A DNA stretch of 64,000 nucleotides from Sphingopyxis sp. (GCA_002733865.1 NVXM01000007.1:1-64000); one strand, 5' to 3'. Numbered from the stretch's first letter, positions 1 through 9,788 are shown. A program made the numbers and translations. Notes: a model not told the origin generated them from the sequence alone.

Positions 1-118
1 TTGCTTTCATCTTCGTTCCTTACAGTCACTGCGATGAAACCAAAACACTCACTTATTTTATGCAGCCAGTCTGTCTATTGAATGCTGACGGGGGACAGCT
101 CATTTCCTTTTCGAGCTG

Positions 119-3076
119 TTGCAAAATGCCCAGGATACCGGCGCGACAGAAGCCGTTTTTGCGCTCAGCTCTGAGATGCTTGTTTTTGAACATAACGGTC
201 GACCGTTCGATAAAGGTGATATCGAAGGGATTACCAACATCGGGAAGGGAACGAAGGCATCCGACGAGGAGGCTATAGGTCGCTTTGGCGTAGGTTTTAA
301 GGCTGTCTTTGCTTACTCCGAAACTCCGCGGATCTTTTCGCCGACCTTTTCTTTCCGGATTGAGAGCTTAGTCCTTCCGATTGAGATCAAAGGGGCACCT
401 AATCTAGGCAGCAAAACTCGGTTCGAATTCCCTTTCAACAACCCGAAAAAGCCCGCCGATCGAGCCTTGGCCGAGATTCAAGAAGGTCTGACCGGGCTTA
501 GTGAAACCTCCCTCCTCTTCCTTTCTAATCTCGAGAGTGTCGGATGGGAAATTGAGGGCGCTGAGAAGGGAGAGGTCTTAAGACTACGGCATTCTACCCA
601 TCACATCGAAATTCTGCGGCAGGTAGGTGGCGAAGCAACAAACAGCAGCCACTTTCTTCGGTTCGATCAAGAGGTAGAGGAGCTCAAGAACCAGAGCGTA
701 TCCGTCGCATTTCCTTTGCGGTTCCTGGCAGAAAGCGCTTCGTTTGATGAGGCGAAGCCGCTCGCAAAGCAGATGAGGATTTTGCCCGCAGAGATTGGTC
801 AGGTGTCGGTGTTCTTTCCTGCCGAAAAGGAAACCTCAGGTCTCAGGTTCCATCTTCACGCCCCCTTCGTCCCGGAGTTGAGCCGGGCGAGTGTGAAGGA
901 AACGCCGGCGAATGAACCGTTGTTTTCACAGCTCGCTCGCCTTTGTGCCAACTCGCTTCACAAAATCCGCGATCTGGGGCTGTTGAATGCAGAAACGCTT
1001 GGGGTTTTGCCAAACAAGCAGGATGCAATTCCGAAGCGCTACGAGGAGATTAGGGAAGCAATCATCAATGAGTTGAATAACGAAGCTCTCACTCCAACGC
1101 ACGACCGATCACATGCGCCCGCAAAGACGCTGTTCCAGTCCAAGGCTGCTATCAAGAGCGTTATCTCCGAGCATGATCTATCTGTTCTTATGGGGCTCGA
1201 AGTCGAGCCGAAATGGGCGGCCAATGCGCCGCAAAAGAGCAGCAATGCTGATCGAATGCTATCCAGCCTAGAAATCCGCGATTGGGATGTTGATGATCTT
1301 GTGAATGTGCTCGGTGAACTGGAGGGTAGCTATTGGCAAGAGCCAAATGAGGAGGTGAAGGACTGGCTGTCTTCGAAATCAGATGAGTGGCTCCAGCAGC
1401 TGTATTCATTCCTTTACCGCCAATTGGGAGAAGATTCAGGCTTCTACGACATAGAGGACTGCCCGATAGTCCGCCTGCACGATGGTACGTTTGCAAAGGG
1501 GAAGGGATGTTACTTCCCTTCTGATGACGATCAGGAAGACGGTTTTTCAATCGTTCGAGCTGACCTCTACCAATCGGGGAAGAGCAAATCACAGCAATTG
1601 AATGCCCGTAAATTCCTGGAAGAAATTGGCGTAAAGGAGATTGATGAGAAAGAATTGGTCAGGGCTATATTGAATGAGCGATATTCCCGAGGCTCGATCG
1701 ACCCCAACCCCAAAGATCTCATGCGCTTCGTAAAGCTAGTCGAAGCGGATTCGAGTGCGGCGACGATTTTTAGAGATGCCCACATTTATGAGATTGCCGA
1801 TGGTCGGTGGGCCAGGCCCGGTTCGATATTCCTAGACGATCCATTCGCGGAAACTGGGCTTAGAGCATTCTTTGGAGCCCAGTGCAAAAATGAGCCGTTC
1901 CCCCTCGCAGACCGTTACGCTCAGGATAAAATCTCAAGTTCGAGGCTCGCGAAATTTGCAAAAGCTGTCGGCGCAATAACGGAAATTCGACCTGTTAAGA
2001 TTACAGTAGACAACCACCCTCAACGCGATGAGCTCAAGGCCGATTACTATCAGTACGGAGTTAGGAAGACTCATACAGGCATTGACGAAGACTATGTGCT
2101 GCGCGGGCTAAAGAATGCCTTGAAAGAGATTGATGTAGAGAAGGCGAAAGTGATTTGGAACACCATGTCTGCCTCGCCGTCCAATGTGCTAAAGGCTCGA
2201 TTTCGACCAAACCGGCAATACAACACTCGATTAAAGCCTTCGACCCTGGTCCATCAATTGAGGACTGCAAAGTGGGTACCTCAATCCGATGGCCAGTTCA
2301 CCAAGCCTTGTGATGCCAGGGCGGATCTTCTTCCATCAGGATTTCCCTACGACGTTGGCAAAGAATGGCTCGCTGCCGTTGGGTTTGGGACGGAAGCGGA
2401 AAAGCGAACTGAGCTAGCAAAGAAACGAAAGGCTATTGCAGCCGAGCTTGGATTTGAAGACGAGGTAGCGCTTGCCGATGCAAGAAAGTTCGCAGGGCTC
2501 GCTCCTGAAGAGCGGCTGGCATTCTTTGAGGAAATTGAGCGTAGGGCAAGTTTGGAGTTACCCGAGAACGAACCGCGCAACCCGTCCCGACGTGCCGACA
2601 AAGTGGGTGAGCTTGCAGCGACAGCCACCGAGCGAAAAACCGAAATGCGCACGCGAAGTGTGTCGATTGGCCGTGAAGATGTGAAAGACGAAGCTGGGCA
2701 ATATTTGCGGCAGCAATATACCAATGACGGGGAGCTCTTCTGTCAGGTATGCAAGCTTCCAATGCCCTTCCGACTTGACGACGGGAACGCATATTTCGAA
2801 CGGGTCGAGTTCCTACCTTCGCTACAAAAGCGCTATCATCAGAATTATCTGGCGCTATGCCCAACTGATGCAGCGAAATTCAAATTCGCGAATGGCACCG
2901 ATGATATGTTGCTCGATCTCTTTTGCGATCTGGATGGCGAAGAGCTTGAGGTAATCTTGGCGCAAAATGACGAAACGATCTATTTCACAAAGACCCATCT
3001 GGCCGATTTGAAGAAGGTCATAGAGGTTGATCGCCGTAGCATTACCAGCATTCCTCAAGCCGATGGTGAGACATAA
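119..3076 (+). CDS. Sacsin/HSP90-like ATPase-domain protein, N-terminus damaged or truncated
   Basis: The 985-residue frame begins with a GHKL/HSP90-type ATPase fold. The N-box is FELLQNAQD, the second motif EHNGRPFDKGDI, and the third GRFGVGFKAVF. The TTG at 119 lies inside the N-box. In-frame residues back to base 89 (RGTAHFLFE) still match the family, but a TGA at 86-88 closes the frame. The first part of the gene is therefore missing, or is offset by one base in the G-run at 90-94. The C-terminus (about residues 868-920) carries two Cys-x-x-Cys-like pairs in a compact module resembling zinc or HNH-type tails. Such sacsin-N proteins are large stand-alone ATPases, often found in defence islands; the substrate is unknown. 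The 3' end overlaps the convergent integrase gene by 22 bp. I am confident of the ATPase fold and not of function. Confidence 0.75.
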   Translation: MQNAQDTGATEAVFALSSEMLVFEHNGRPFDKGDIEGITNIGKGTKASDEEAIGRFGVGFKAVFAYSETPRIFSPTFSFRIESLVLPIEIKGAPNLGSKTRFEFPFNNPKKPADRALAEIQEGLTGLSETSLLFLSNLESVGWEIEGAEKGEVLRLRHSTHHIEILRQVGGEATNSSHFLRFDQEVEELKNQSVSVAFPLRFLAESASFDEAKPLAKQMRILPAEIGQVSVFFPAEKETSGLRFHLHAPFVPELSRASVKETPANEPLFSQLARLCANSLHKIRDLGLLNAETLGVLPNKQDAIPKRYEEIREAIINELNNEALTPTHDRSHAPAKTLFQSKAAIKSVISEHDLSVLMGLEVEPKWAANAPQKSSNADRMLSSLEIRDWDVDDLVNVLGELEGSYWQEPNEEVKDWLSSKSDEWLQQLYSFLYRQLGEDSGFYDIEDCPIVRLHDGTFAKGKGCYFPSDDDQEDGFSIVRADLYQSGKSKSQQLNARKFLEEIGVKEIDEKELVRAILNERYSRGSIDPNPKDLMRFVKLVEADSSAATIFRDAHIYEIADGRWARPGSIFLDDPFAETGLRAFFGAQCKNEPFPLADRYAQDKISSSRLAKFAKAVGAITEIRPVKITVDNHPQRDELKADYYQYGVRKTHTGIDEDYVLRGLKNALKEIDVEKAKVIWNTMSASPSNVLKARFRPNRQYNTRLKPSTLVHQLRTAKWVPQSDGQFTKPCDARADLLPSGFPYDVGKEWLAAVGFGTEAEKRTELAKKRKAIAAELGFEDEVALADARKFAGLAPEERLAFFEEIERRASLELPENEPRNPSRRADKVGELAATATERKTEMRTRSVSIGREDVKDEAGQYLRQQYTNDGELFCQVCKLPMPFRLDDGNAYFERVEFLPSLQKRYHQNYLALCPTDAAKFKFANGTDDMLLDLFCDLDGEELEVILAQNDETIYFTKTHLADLKKVIEVDRRSITSIPQADGET

Positions 3077-4272
3077 AGCGTACGACCTTGCCGAAGTGCA
3101 TCGAGGTAGTCGCTCCACCACTGAGCCATCTTTACGCGTTCATCCCAGTAGTTCCCGCGATTGTAGACCCCTCGAATCGCGTTGCTATCTCCGTGAGCCA
3201 AAGCGCGCTCGATCGCGTCGGGGTGCCAAAGCCCGCTCTCGTTGAGCATGGTCGATGCAGTCGAACGCAGACCATGTGCTGTCACTTCGTCCTTGGTGAA
3301 GCCCATGCGACGAAATGCTGCATTGACCGTGTTCTCGCTCATGGGACGTTGGCTCGTATGGAACGCTGGGAAGATGTAGCCCTTGCTGCCGGTAATCGAT
3401 CTCAGCTCTCGAAACAGTTCCAACACCTGGCGTGATAGCGGCACTACATGGGCCCGGCGCGCCTTCATCTTGCCTTCCGGAATTGACCAGGTGGCTTTGT
3501 CCCAGTCAATCTCGTGCCACTCGCCGTGGCGAAGCTCGCCGGGGCGCACAAAAACATGCGGTGCGATCTTCAAAGCGAATTTCGTGGCCGGGTAGCATTC
3601 GAAATCATCGATAGCACGAAGGAGCCCGCCCAACTTCTCCGGCTCGAGGATCGCCGCGTAATGCCGTGCTCTTGGTGTCACCAGTGCGCCTTGCAGGATC
3701 GAGGTTGGATCGGTTTGGCACTGGCCAAGCGCGGCCCCATACCGGAACACCCGGCTTGCGAAGGATCGGCATTTCTTCGCAGTTTCGAGATTACCTTTGG
3801 CTTCGAGCTTCTTGAGCGCCGCCAGCATCAACTGCGGATCGACATCGTTGATTGGCATATTGCCGATTGCAGGCTTGAGCAGGTCGAGGAACCAGCGGGC
3901 CTTGCGCAGCGTGGCTTCTGCCCTGCCTTCGGGCACCATCTTCTCATCGATGTACTTGTTGGCGATGACCTCGAAGGTGTTCTCCGCACCCAGCTTGATC
4001 CTGGCCTTCTTGCGCTTGCGCTCCAGCATCGGATCGATGCCATCGGAAACCTTGAGCCGTGCTCGGTCGCGGAGCTGGCGCGCTTGCGACAAGCTAATCT
4101 CAGGGAACGCGCCGATGGGCAGCTTCTTTTCCTTCCCGCCAAAGCGGTACTTGAAATACCAGAGCTTGGAGCCGTTCGGCTTCACCAGAAGCAGCAGCCC
4201 ACGCGAGTCGTATTTCTTGTACGACTTGTCGGCAGCCCGGAAGCCTTTGATTTCCTGCACATTGAGGCTCAT
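3055..4272 (-). CDS. int: P4-type tyrosine recombinase (ICE integrase)
   Basis: A 405-residue site-specific recombinase. Residues 1-90 form the DUF4102 arm-binding domain (LLLLVKPNGSKLWYFKYRF, then PIGAFPEISLSQAR). Residues 100-190 are the core-binding SAM-like domain and 205-390 the catalytic domain. Visible catalytic residues are R243 (RPGELR), H333-x-x-R336 (HGLR), H360 (ALAHGD) and a tyrosine in GVYNRGNY (Y370 likely). The length is normal for P4/CP4-57 integrases, which usually recombine into tRNA 3' ends. The ATG at 4272 is followed upstream by four short GC-rich repeats that probably bind the protein. It reads leftwards and its 3' end overlaps the sacsin-like gene. It appears intact and is the best candidate for the recombinase of this element, although it could belong to a smaller island at the left edge. 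Confidence 0.93.
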   Translation of the reverse strand: MSLNVQEIKGFRAADKSYKKYDSRGLLLLVKPNGSKLWYFKYRFGGKEKKLPIGAFPEISLSQARQLRDRARLKVSDGIDPMLERKRKKARIKLGAENTFEVIANKYIDEKMVPEGRAEATLRKARWFLDLLKPAIGNMPINDVDPQLMLAALKKLEAKGNLETAKKCRSFASRVFRYGAALGQCQTDPTSILQGALVTPRARHYAAILEPEKLGGLLRAIDDFECYPATKFALKIAPHVFVRPGELRHGEWHEIDWDKATWSIPEGKMKARRAHVVPLSRQVLELFRELRSITGSKGYIFPAFHTSQRPMSENTVNAAFRRMGFTKDEVTAHGLRSTASTMLNESGLWHPDAIERALAHGDSNAIRGVYNRGNYWDERVKMAQWWSDYLDALRQGRTLYVSPSA

Positions 4273-4273
4273 T

Positions 4274-4336
4274 TGGGGGCCTCACTTTTTTGCAGGTTGG
4301 GGCCTTTTGAGCTGAAGCCCCCAGCCGAGGCCCCCA
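4274..4336. promoter_or_regulatory. Four TGGGGGCCTC-like sites upstream of int (arm-type sites or operator)
   Basis: Two sites read on the plus strand (4274-4283 TGGGGGCCTC; 4297-4306 TTGGGGCCTT) and two on the minus strand (4314-4323 GAAGCCCCCA; 4327-4336 GAGGCCCCCA). They form a nearly symmetric cluster directly before the int start codon. P4-type integrases bind short arm sites near attP through their DUF4102 domain and often repress their own promoter. The repeats are seen in the sequence; the binding is inferred. The rest of the gap to 4788 is AT-richer and shows no gene. Confidence 0.55.
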
Positions 4337-4555
4337 CAGACGTTGGAACATAGCGGAACAAAACAAGACCTCGCTTTCTGCGCTAGAGGTCAAGAATGGC
4401 AGAATTCCGCCATTTCCGCAATGTTTTGGAACGTTCTGATGAGAACAAATGGTGCCAGAAGAGGGACCGTGACTTGTGACTAGTGCATTGTTATATTGAT
4501 ATAAATGACCTTTCTGAGGCGATTATATACCGACAATTATACCGTCTTTTGTCAT

Positions 4556-4580
4556 TGGTAGGAAAACGGGACTCGAACCA
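4556..4580 (-). other. tRNA 3'-end-like segment, possible attachment-core remnant
   Basis: Read on the minus strand this segment is TGGTTCGAGTCCCG, then TTTTCCTACCA. It looks like a T-loop, acceptor strand and CCA end, but the T stem does not pair properly and I cannot fold a whole tRNA around it. P4-type integrases target tRNA 3' ends, so it may be a degenerate attachment core near int. No second copy was noticed in the window, so the edges of the element cannot be set from it. Confidence 0.25.
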
Positions 4581-4788
4581 TAAGGGTCTTTGCACACTTT
4601 GGCGGTCAAACTTATCCAAGTGTCTTGCAGGAATGTATTGGTCTTGCGGCACACCCGCAATTTACAACGGACTATCAGGAAGATGTTACAATCGATTCGA
4701 TATTATATCCTAGCCGCGAGTACTGGTAACATTTCTAATCGTCGCCGGACTCGCAAAATGCTAAGGTTCTGTGGATGAGAATTAAACG

Positions 4789-5709
4789 ATGACCAAACCA
4801 ACGCCGACTAGTGTTGGGACAAGCGCGGATGAACTATCTGCAATGGCAGAGATTCTGCGCTCTAGCGGAAATTATCGGATCCAGCGGCGACTTGAGCCGC
4901 GCCGCATTGTTGCCCCTTCAGACGACACACCGACGAAACTGGGACTGTTCATCGACGTCGAAACGACTGGACTTAATCCGTATGATAACGAGATTATTGA
5001 GTTGGCGATGATCCCTTTTACCTATGCGCTTGATGGCCGCATCTTTGAGATTCACGATGCGTTTGAACAATTCAATGAACCTCGCAAACCGATCCCAGCA
5101 GCAATCACCCACCTGACGGGTATTACGGATGAGATGGTGGCTGACCACAAGATCGACCCCGCCGAAGTGGCGTCGTTCGCAAACAGCGCGGCGCTCGTGA
5201 TCGCTCACAATGCCGCATTTGACCGGCGCTTTGTTGAACACCTCAGCGATGTTTTCTCGACGAAACCCTGGGCATGCTCGATGTCGCAGATCGATTGGAT
5301 GGACGAGGGTTATGAGGGAACGAAGCTTGTATACTTGGCGGCAGGCGCAGGCTTCTTTTACGAGGGCCATCGTGCGGCACATGATTGCAGGGCAGCAATC
5401 GAGCTACTTGCGGCGCCTCTGCTAAAGAGCGGAGTCCCCGCCATGCAAAAATTGTTGGAAAACGCTCGCCGTCCAAGCTGGCGAATCTGGGCAGAAAACG
5501 CTCCGTTTGACTTGAAGGATATTCTTAAAGCCCGAGGATATCGCTGGAACGGCGATGATAATCCTAACCCACGCGCTTGGTTTGTAGATGTTGAAGATCA
5601 TCAACGTGAGGCCGAGCTCTTGTTTCTTAGCAAAGAGATATACTTGCGCGACATTGAACTTTTGGTTCATAGAATTACGGCTTACAACCGATTTTCTGAC
5701 CGTAACTAA
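4789..5709 (+). CDS. DEDDh 3'-5' exonuclease (DnaQ/RNase T-like)
   Basis: A 306-residue protein with a complete DEDDh exonuclease domain at about residues 50-210. Motif I is FIDVETTGL (D56, E58), motif II IAHNAAFDRRF (D145), and motif III HRAAHD (H194, D199). These residues bind two metal ions and remove nucleotides from 3' ends of DNA or RNA. Residues 225-306 form a Trp-rich tail, seen after some DnaQ-like nucleases, that I cannot name. The first 45 residues look unstructured. It lies 38 bp upstream of gajA on the same strand and may be a Gabija accessory or an independent nuclease. The ATG at 4789 has only a weak ribosome site. The domain call is firm and the defence role is inferred from position. 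Confidence 0.88.
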   Translation: MTKPTPTSVGTSADELSAMAEILRSSGNYRIQRRLEPRRIVAPSDDTPTKLGLFIDVETTGLNPYDNEIIELAMIPFTYALDGRIFEIHDAFEQFNEPRKPIPAAITHLTGITDEMVADHKIDPAEVASFANSAALVIAHNAAFDRRFVEHLSDVFSTKPWACSMSQIDWMDEGYEGTKLVYLAAGAGFFYEGHRAAHDCRAAIELLAAPLLKSGVPAMQKLLENARRPSWRIWAENAPFDLKDILKARGYRWNGDDNPNPRAWFVDVEDHQREAELLFLSKEIYLRDIELLVHRITAYNRFSDRN

Positions 5710-5747
5710 CACAACGGTACGATTTTTCGCCAAATATTGGAGCAACG

Positions 5748-7883
5748 ATGCATATTTCGAAACTGCAGTTGGTGAATTATCGCAACTTTGATCGCGCGGA
5801 GTCTCTTTTCAATAAGGGTGTTAACACCATCATCGGAGAGAATGGATCCGGTAAGACGAACCTGTTTCGCGCCATCCGTTTACTTTTGGACGACGGCCTT
5901 ATCCGCCAAGCCTACCGGCTAGATGAAAAGGACTTTCATCGTGGATTAGGTGATTGGCGGGGCCACTGGATCATTATCAGCCTAGAGTTTGACGAGGTAA
6001 CGCAAGACGAAGCAGTTCAGGCTCTATTCCTTCATGGAACTGGCAACATCGCGGACGGAACGGTCGGCAAAGCGACCTACAATCTTATTTTTAGACCGAA
6101 GGCCGCAATTCGAAACAGCTTGTCGGAAGTAGAACTGGGAGACCATGCAGCCCTAACAGAGGTTCGCTCCAAGATATCTATCGATGACTACGAAACGATC
6201 TTCACCGGGAAGAGCGAGGCGGATTTCACCAACCCGGAAACATATCGGGCCTTGGTGGGTGATTTCGAAGCTGCGCAGTTTCCATCCGACCTCTCCAACC
6301 CATCAATCGGCGGCCTGATACCGGGTATGCTATCGATCTCCCGCGAAGTGAGCTTCACATTCGTGCAGGCGCTTCGAGACGTGGTAGCGGATTTTCAGAA
6401 TAACAGAACTAATCCACTTTTGACCCTTCTCAAAGGGAAGAGCGGCGAAATCGATCCAAGCGCATTTGAACCCATCACCGAACTCGTAAAAAATCTAAAC
6501 AGCGCGATTGAGGGTTTGTCTGATGTAAGCGAAATCCGCGCGGACATCAAAGAAACAATCACCGATGCCGCTGGAGAAGCATATTCGCCGCGATCACTCT
6601 CTATCAAATCTGATTTGTCGGACGAGGCAGATCGGCTGTTCCAATCGCTCAAGCTATTTGTTGGTGAATCCGACGAAGGCTATGAAGGTGCAATTCATGA
6701 ACTGAGTTTAGGTGGAGCCAACCTGATTTACCTGACGTTAAAACTCCTCGAGTTCAAATACCAAAAAGTAAAGCAGTCATTCGCTAATTTCCTACTTATA
6801 GAGGAGCCTGAAGCCCACATACACACTCATATTCAAAAGACGCTATTTGATCGTTTGAACTATGAAGATACGCAGATTATATACTCGACCCACTCAACGC
6901 ATATTTCCGAAGTTAGCAACGTTGAGAACATTAATATTCTTGGTCGATGCGGTTCTCGCTGTGAGGTGTTTCAACCTTCGACCGGTCTTTCTCCTGATGA
7001 AATTGGCAATATTCAGCGTTATCTTGATGCCATCCGCAGCAACCTCCTGTTCGCTAAAAGCGTTGTGCTCGTTGAGGGTGATGCTGAGGAAATTTTAATT
7101 CCCCTCCTTGTGAAGAAGGTATTGGGCCTCAGCCTTGATGAACTTGGCGTAAGCCTGATCAACATCAGAAGCACTGGTTTCGAGAACGTCTCCGTGCTGT
7201 TCCATGATCAGCGCATTCGCAAGCGCTGCGCGATAATCACCGACCTCGATGGATCTTTCTTCGATACAGCGCCAGATCCCTTGGATAGCGCGGCAACTGC
7301 GAAAGCGAAAACCAGAGCTATCAACTCCCAGGCGGCGGGACTGCGCCGCGCCACATCATTGAACACGCTCTGCGGAGGCAACAATTGGCTAACGGCGCAT
7401 TTCGCGGACCATACCTTCGAAGTCGATTTTTTAGCTGCCGGAAACGATGCGGCTGTCGTTTCGATTCTGAATGAAGTTTATTCTGATGCGGCTACCTTAG
7501 CCCTGGCGAAAACAGAGCTGGAATCCGGCGACATCGGACAATTTGGACGCCGTGTTTTAACAATGGCTAACTATGCGGGAAAGGGCTGGTTCGCCATTCT
7601 GCTAGGCAAGATGGTTGGTCCTCATACCCGCATTCCAGACTACATTCTTGACGCAATATTCCAGGCGTACCTTCCGCTAACCGCTGAGGTTTTCGCGAGC
7701 ATCTTAAATTACCGACTGACGGTTATCGCAACTTCCGAACAGTTTGATCCGCAGTCAATCACTGACATGAAGGCCAAAGTTATGAGCTACCGAATGGGCG
7801 AGCTCGATTTTGCAACTGTTCGTTCCGCAATGCTGGTAGCATTCCCTTCCGACGAAATTAACGCGATCCTGACCGATTTCTAA
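5748..7883 (+). CDS. gajA: Gabija GajA: OLD-family ATPase/TOPRIM endonuclease
   Basis: A 711-residue OLD-family nuclease. The N-terminal SMC-like ATPase has Walker A GENGSGKT (residues 30-37) and a signature/Walker B region LLIEEPEAHIH (about 348-358), followed by the H-loop STHS. The TOPRIM domain starts near residue 437 with VVLVEGDAEE, and IITDLDG near 495 supplies the DxD metal residues. In Gabija, GajA is a sequence-selective DNA nickase held off by nucleotides and released when phage replication depletes them. A good ribosome site (GGAG) lies 6 nt before the ATG. The stop codon overlaps the gajB start (TAATG), so the two are translationally coupled. Length and partner fit Gabija rather than a lone OLD nuclease. 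Confidence 0.93.
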   Translation: MHISKLQLVNYRNFDRAESLFNKGVNTIIGENGSGKTNLFRAIRLLLDDGLIRQAYRLDEKDFHRGLGDWRGHWIIISLEFDEVTQDEAVQALFLHGTGNIADGTVGKATYNLIFRPKAAIRNSLSEVELGDHAALTEVRSKISIDDYETIFTGKSEADFTNPETYRALVGDFEAAQFPSDLSNPSIGGLIPGMLSISREVSFTFVQALRDVVADFQNNRTNPLLTLLKGKSGEIDPSAFEPITELVKNLNSAIEGLSDVSEIRADIKETITDAAGEAYSPRSLSIKSDLSDEADRLFQSLKLFVGESDEGYEGAIHELSLGGANLIYLTLKLLEFKYQKVKQSFANFLLIEEPEAHIHTHIQKTLFDRLNYEDTQIIYSTHSTHISEVSNVENINILGRCGSRCEVFQPSTGLSPDEIGNIQRYLDAIRSNLLFAKSVVLVEGDAEEILIPLLVKKVLGLSLDELGVSLINIRSTGFENVSVLFHDQRIRKRCAIITDLDGSFFDTAPDPLDSAATAKAKTRAINSQAAGLRRATSLNTLCGGNNWLTAHFADHTFEVDFLAAGNDAAVVSILNEVYSDAATLALAKTELESGDIGQFGRRVLTMANYAGKGWFAILLGKMVGPHTRIPDYILDAIFQAYLPLTAEVFASILNYRLTVIATSEQFDPQSITDMKAKVMSYRMGELDFATVRSAMLVAFPSDEINAILTDF

Positions 7884-9679
7884 TGTTCGTTTGGGATAAG
7901 AATGATCTGAATGAAGAGCAGGTTGCTGCGGTTGAGGAACCTTGCAGCGTTTTTATCATGGCTTGTCCGGGCAGCGGCAAAACCAGAACCTTAACATACA
8001 AAATAGCGCGCGCACTCTCAATATTGGAGTCGCAAAAGCAGCGCGTGATCGCGATTACTTATACGCATCGGGCTGCCGACGAAATCCACGAGCGTATCGA
8101 ACAGCTGGGCGTAGATACCAGCCAGCTTTGGATAGGGACCATCCATTCTTTCTGCCTGGAGTGGATATTACGGCCTTATGCCATTTATCACGACTCGCTG
8201 AAATACGGCTTTCGCGTAATCAACGCGCACGATACCGAACGGATGTATGATGAGTTATGCAGACAAGCGACGGGCTACCAGGTCAACTCGTTCGATTGTA
8301 ATCACTATTTCACCTCGGATGGTTACGTTCTCGATTGCCATAGTGGAAAGCGTCATATTGTTGGAAAGATTCTGCAGCAATATTGGGCCAACCTTCAACA
8401 TGAACGTCAAGTCGATTTCGAGCTGATCCTTTTTTATGCTTATCAGCTGATTACGACAATACCCTCGATAAGCATACTTCTTGGCTCATTGTTCTCATCG
8501 ATGCTCGTCGATGAATATCAGGACACAAAGGAAATTCAGTATGCCATTTTGGGCGCGATCCTAAAGGCAAGCGGTGGTCAGGCGACTGCGTTTATCGTCG
8601 GTGATCCAAACCAGGCGATTTATGGCTCGCTTGGTGGCTATGCGATCACTCCAGCGGAATTTGGAGAACGCTGTGGCATCAAATTCAAAGTAATGGAGCT
8701 ATCCCGAAATTATCGGTCATCCAGTCAGATTATCGACTATTTTGGAAACTATAATCTCTATTCTTCGAAGATTACGGCCGCTGGTAAGCACAAAGAATTT
8801 CACAGTCTGATTTCATTCGACCAAGAAACCACGCGCGACAGCCTCAAAACCGAGATCGTTCGACTTATTCGATATAATGTCGAAGTCGTCGGGATAGCGC
8901 CTGAGGAGGTGTGCATCGTTGCGCCCTGGTGGGTGCATCTTGCCAGCATGACAAGGAGCCTTGTCGTCGCGATGCCTGAGTACTCCTTTGATGGTCCAGG
9001 TATGGTGCCCTTTGCCCGGGACATCGACAATTTTTGGTACAAGCTTTCCCGGATCATTCTGACGGAAGCTTCGCCACAGCTCTATATCCGACGTATGCGA
9101 TGGTCCGGTGAAGTGCTGGCCGATCTCGCTGAGGCTGGATTTGTTATAGAGAGTTTGCCGCGCAAAACATTGCTCAGAGTATGTAACTCGATCTCGATTG
9201 AAGAGACGGATGGCCTCACATACCTGCGGGAATTCTTCGAGCGGCTTTTCGAAGCGATTGGAATCGATTGGAGAGCGTCTCCATCTCTTGTTGGACATCA
9301 TGACGCTTTCTTTGAAAGCTCACAGTTGAGAATCGAGCGGCTGCAGCGCGAGGGTTCGGAGGCGATTGGTGAAATTGAAATGTTTCGTAAGGTGTTTGCA
9401 AACCGCACAGGTATTACCGTTTCAACAATCCACGGAGTTAAGGGGGCGGAATATGATACTGTTATCGCATATGGCCTGCTGGATGGAATGGTCCCGCATT
9501 TTAACGACGCCGATCAAGCTGGAGCTGCGAATAAGCTTCTCTATGTAATTTGCTCACGTGCCCGCAAGAACCTTCACCTCGTGTCAGAACGTGGTCGCAC
9601 TCGCGCACATCGGCCTGACTATACCCCAACCACTATCCTTCTAGATTGCCAATTCACATACGACATTGTGCCGCCGTGA
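7883..9679 (+). CDS. gajB: Gabija GajB: UvrD/Rep-like SF1 helicase
   Basis: A 598-residue superfamily 1A helicase. Motif I is ACPGSGKTRT (residues 27-36), motif II VDEYQD (about 208-213), and motif III/IV lies in VGDPNQAIYGSLGGY. The C-terminal VSTIHGVKGAEYD (about 512-525) and LLYVICSRARKNL match motifs V and VI. It is shorter than UvrD (about 720), as usual for GajB. In Gabija it senses DNA ends or single strands and works with GajA in a large complex that degrades or nicks invading DNA. Its start overlaps the gajA stop by one base. The 169 bp after it hold no gene except the toxin-antitoxin promoter region. Confidence 0.93.
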   Translation: MFVWDKNDLNEEQVAAVEEPCSVFIMACPGSGKTRTLTYKIARALSILESQKQRVIAITYTHRAADEIHERIEQLGVDTSQLWIGTIHSFCLEWILRPYAIYHDSLKYGFRVINAHDTERMYDELCRQATGYQVNSFDCNHYFTSDGYVLDCHSGKRHIVGKILQQYWANLQHERQVDFELILFYAYQLITTIPSISILLGSLFSSMLVDEYQDTKEIQYAILGAILKASGGQATAFIVGDPNQAIYGSLGGYAITPAEFGERCGIKFKVMELSRNYRSSSQIIDYFGNYNLYSSKITAAGKHKEFHSLISFDQETTRDSLKTEIVRLIRYNVEVVGIAPEEVCIVAPWWVHLASMTRSLVVAMPEYSFDGPGMVPFARDIDNFWYKLSRIILTEASPQLYIRRMRWSGEVLADLAEAGFVIESLPRKTLLRVCNSISIEETDGLTYLREFFERLFEAIGIDWRASPSLVGHHDAFFESSQLRIERLQREGSEAIGEIEMFRKVFANRTGITVSTIHGVKGAEYDTVIAYGLLDGMVPHFNDADQAGAANKLLYVICSRARKNLHLVSERGRTRAHRPDYTPTTILLDCQFTYDIVPP

Positions 9680-9788
9680 TTTAGCCCAATCCAACACTTG
9701 CTACGGCATGAGTATTGGCGAGCATTAACTGTAACCCCAATAAAGTTCGAACGAGAAATGCCGACTTATAAATAGTTAGTATATCTTG

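Noticed and set aside
4556..4640. A complete tRNA gene on the minus strand
   Set aside because: The T stem does not pair and no anticodon or D arm could be placed.
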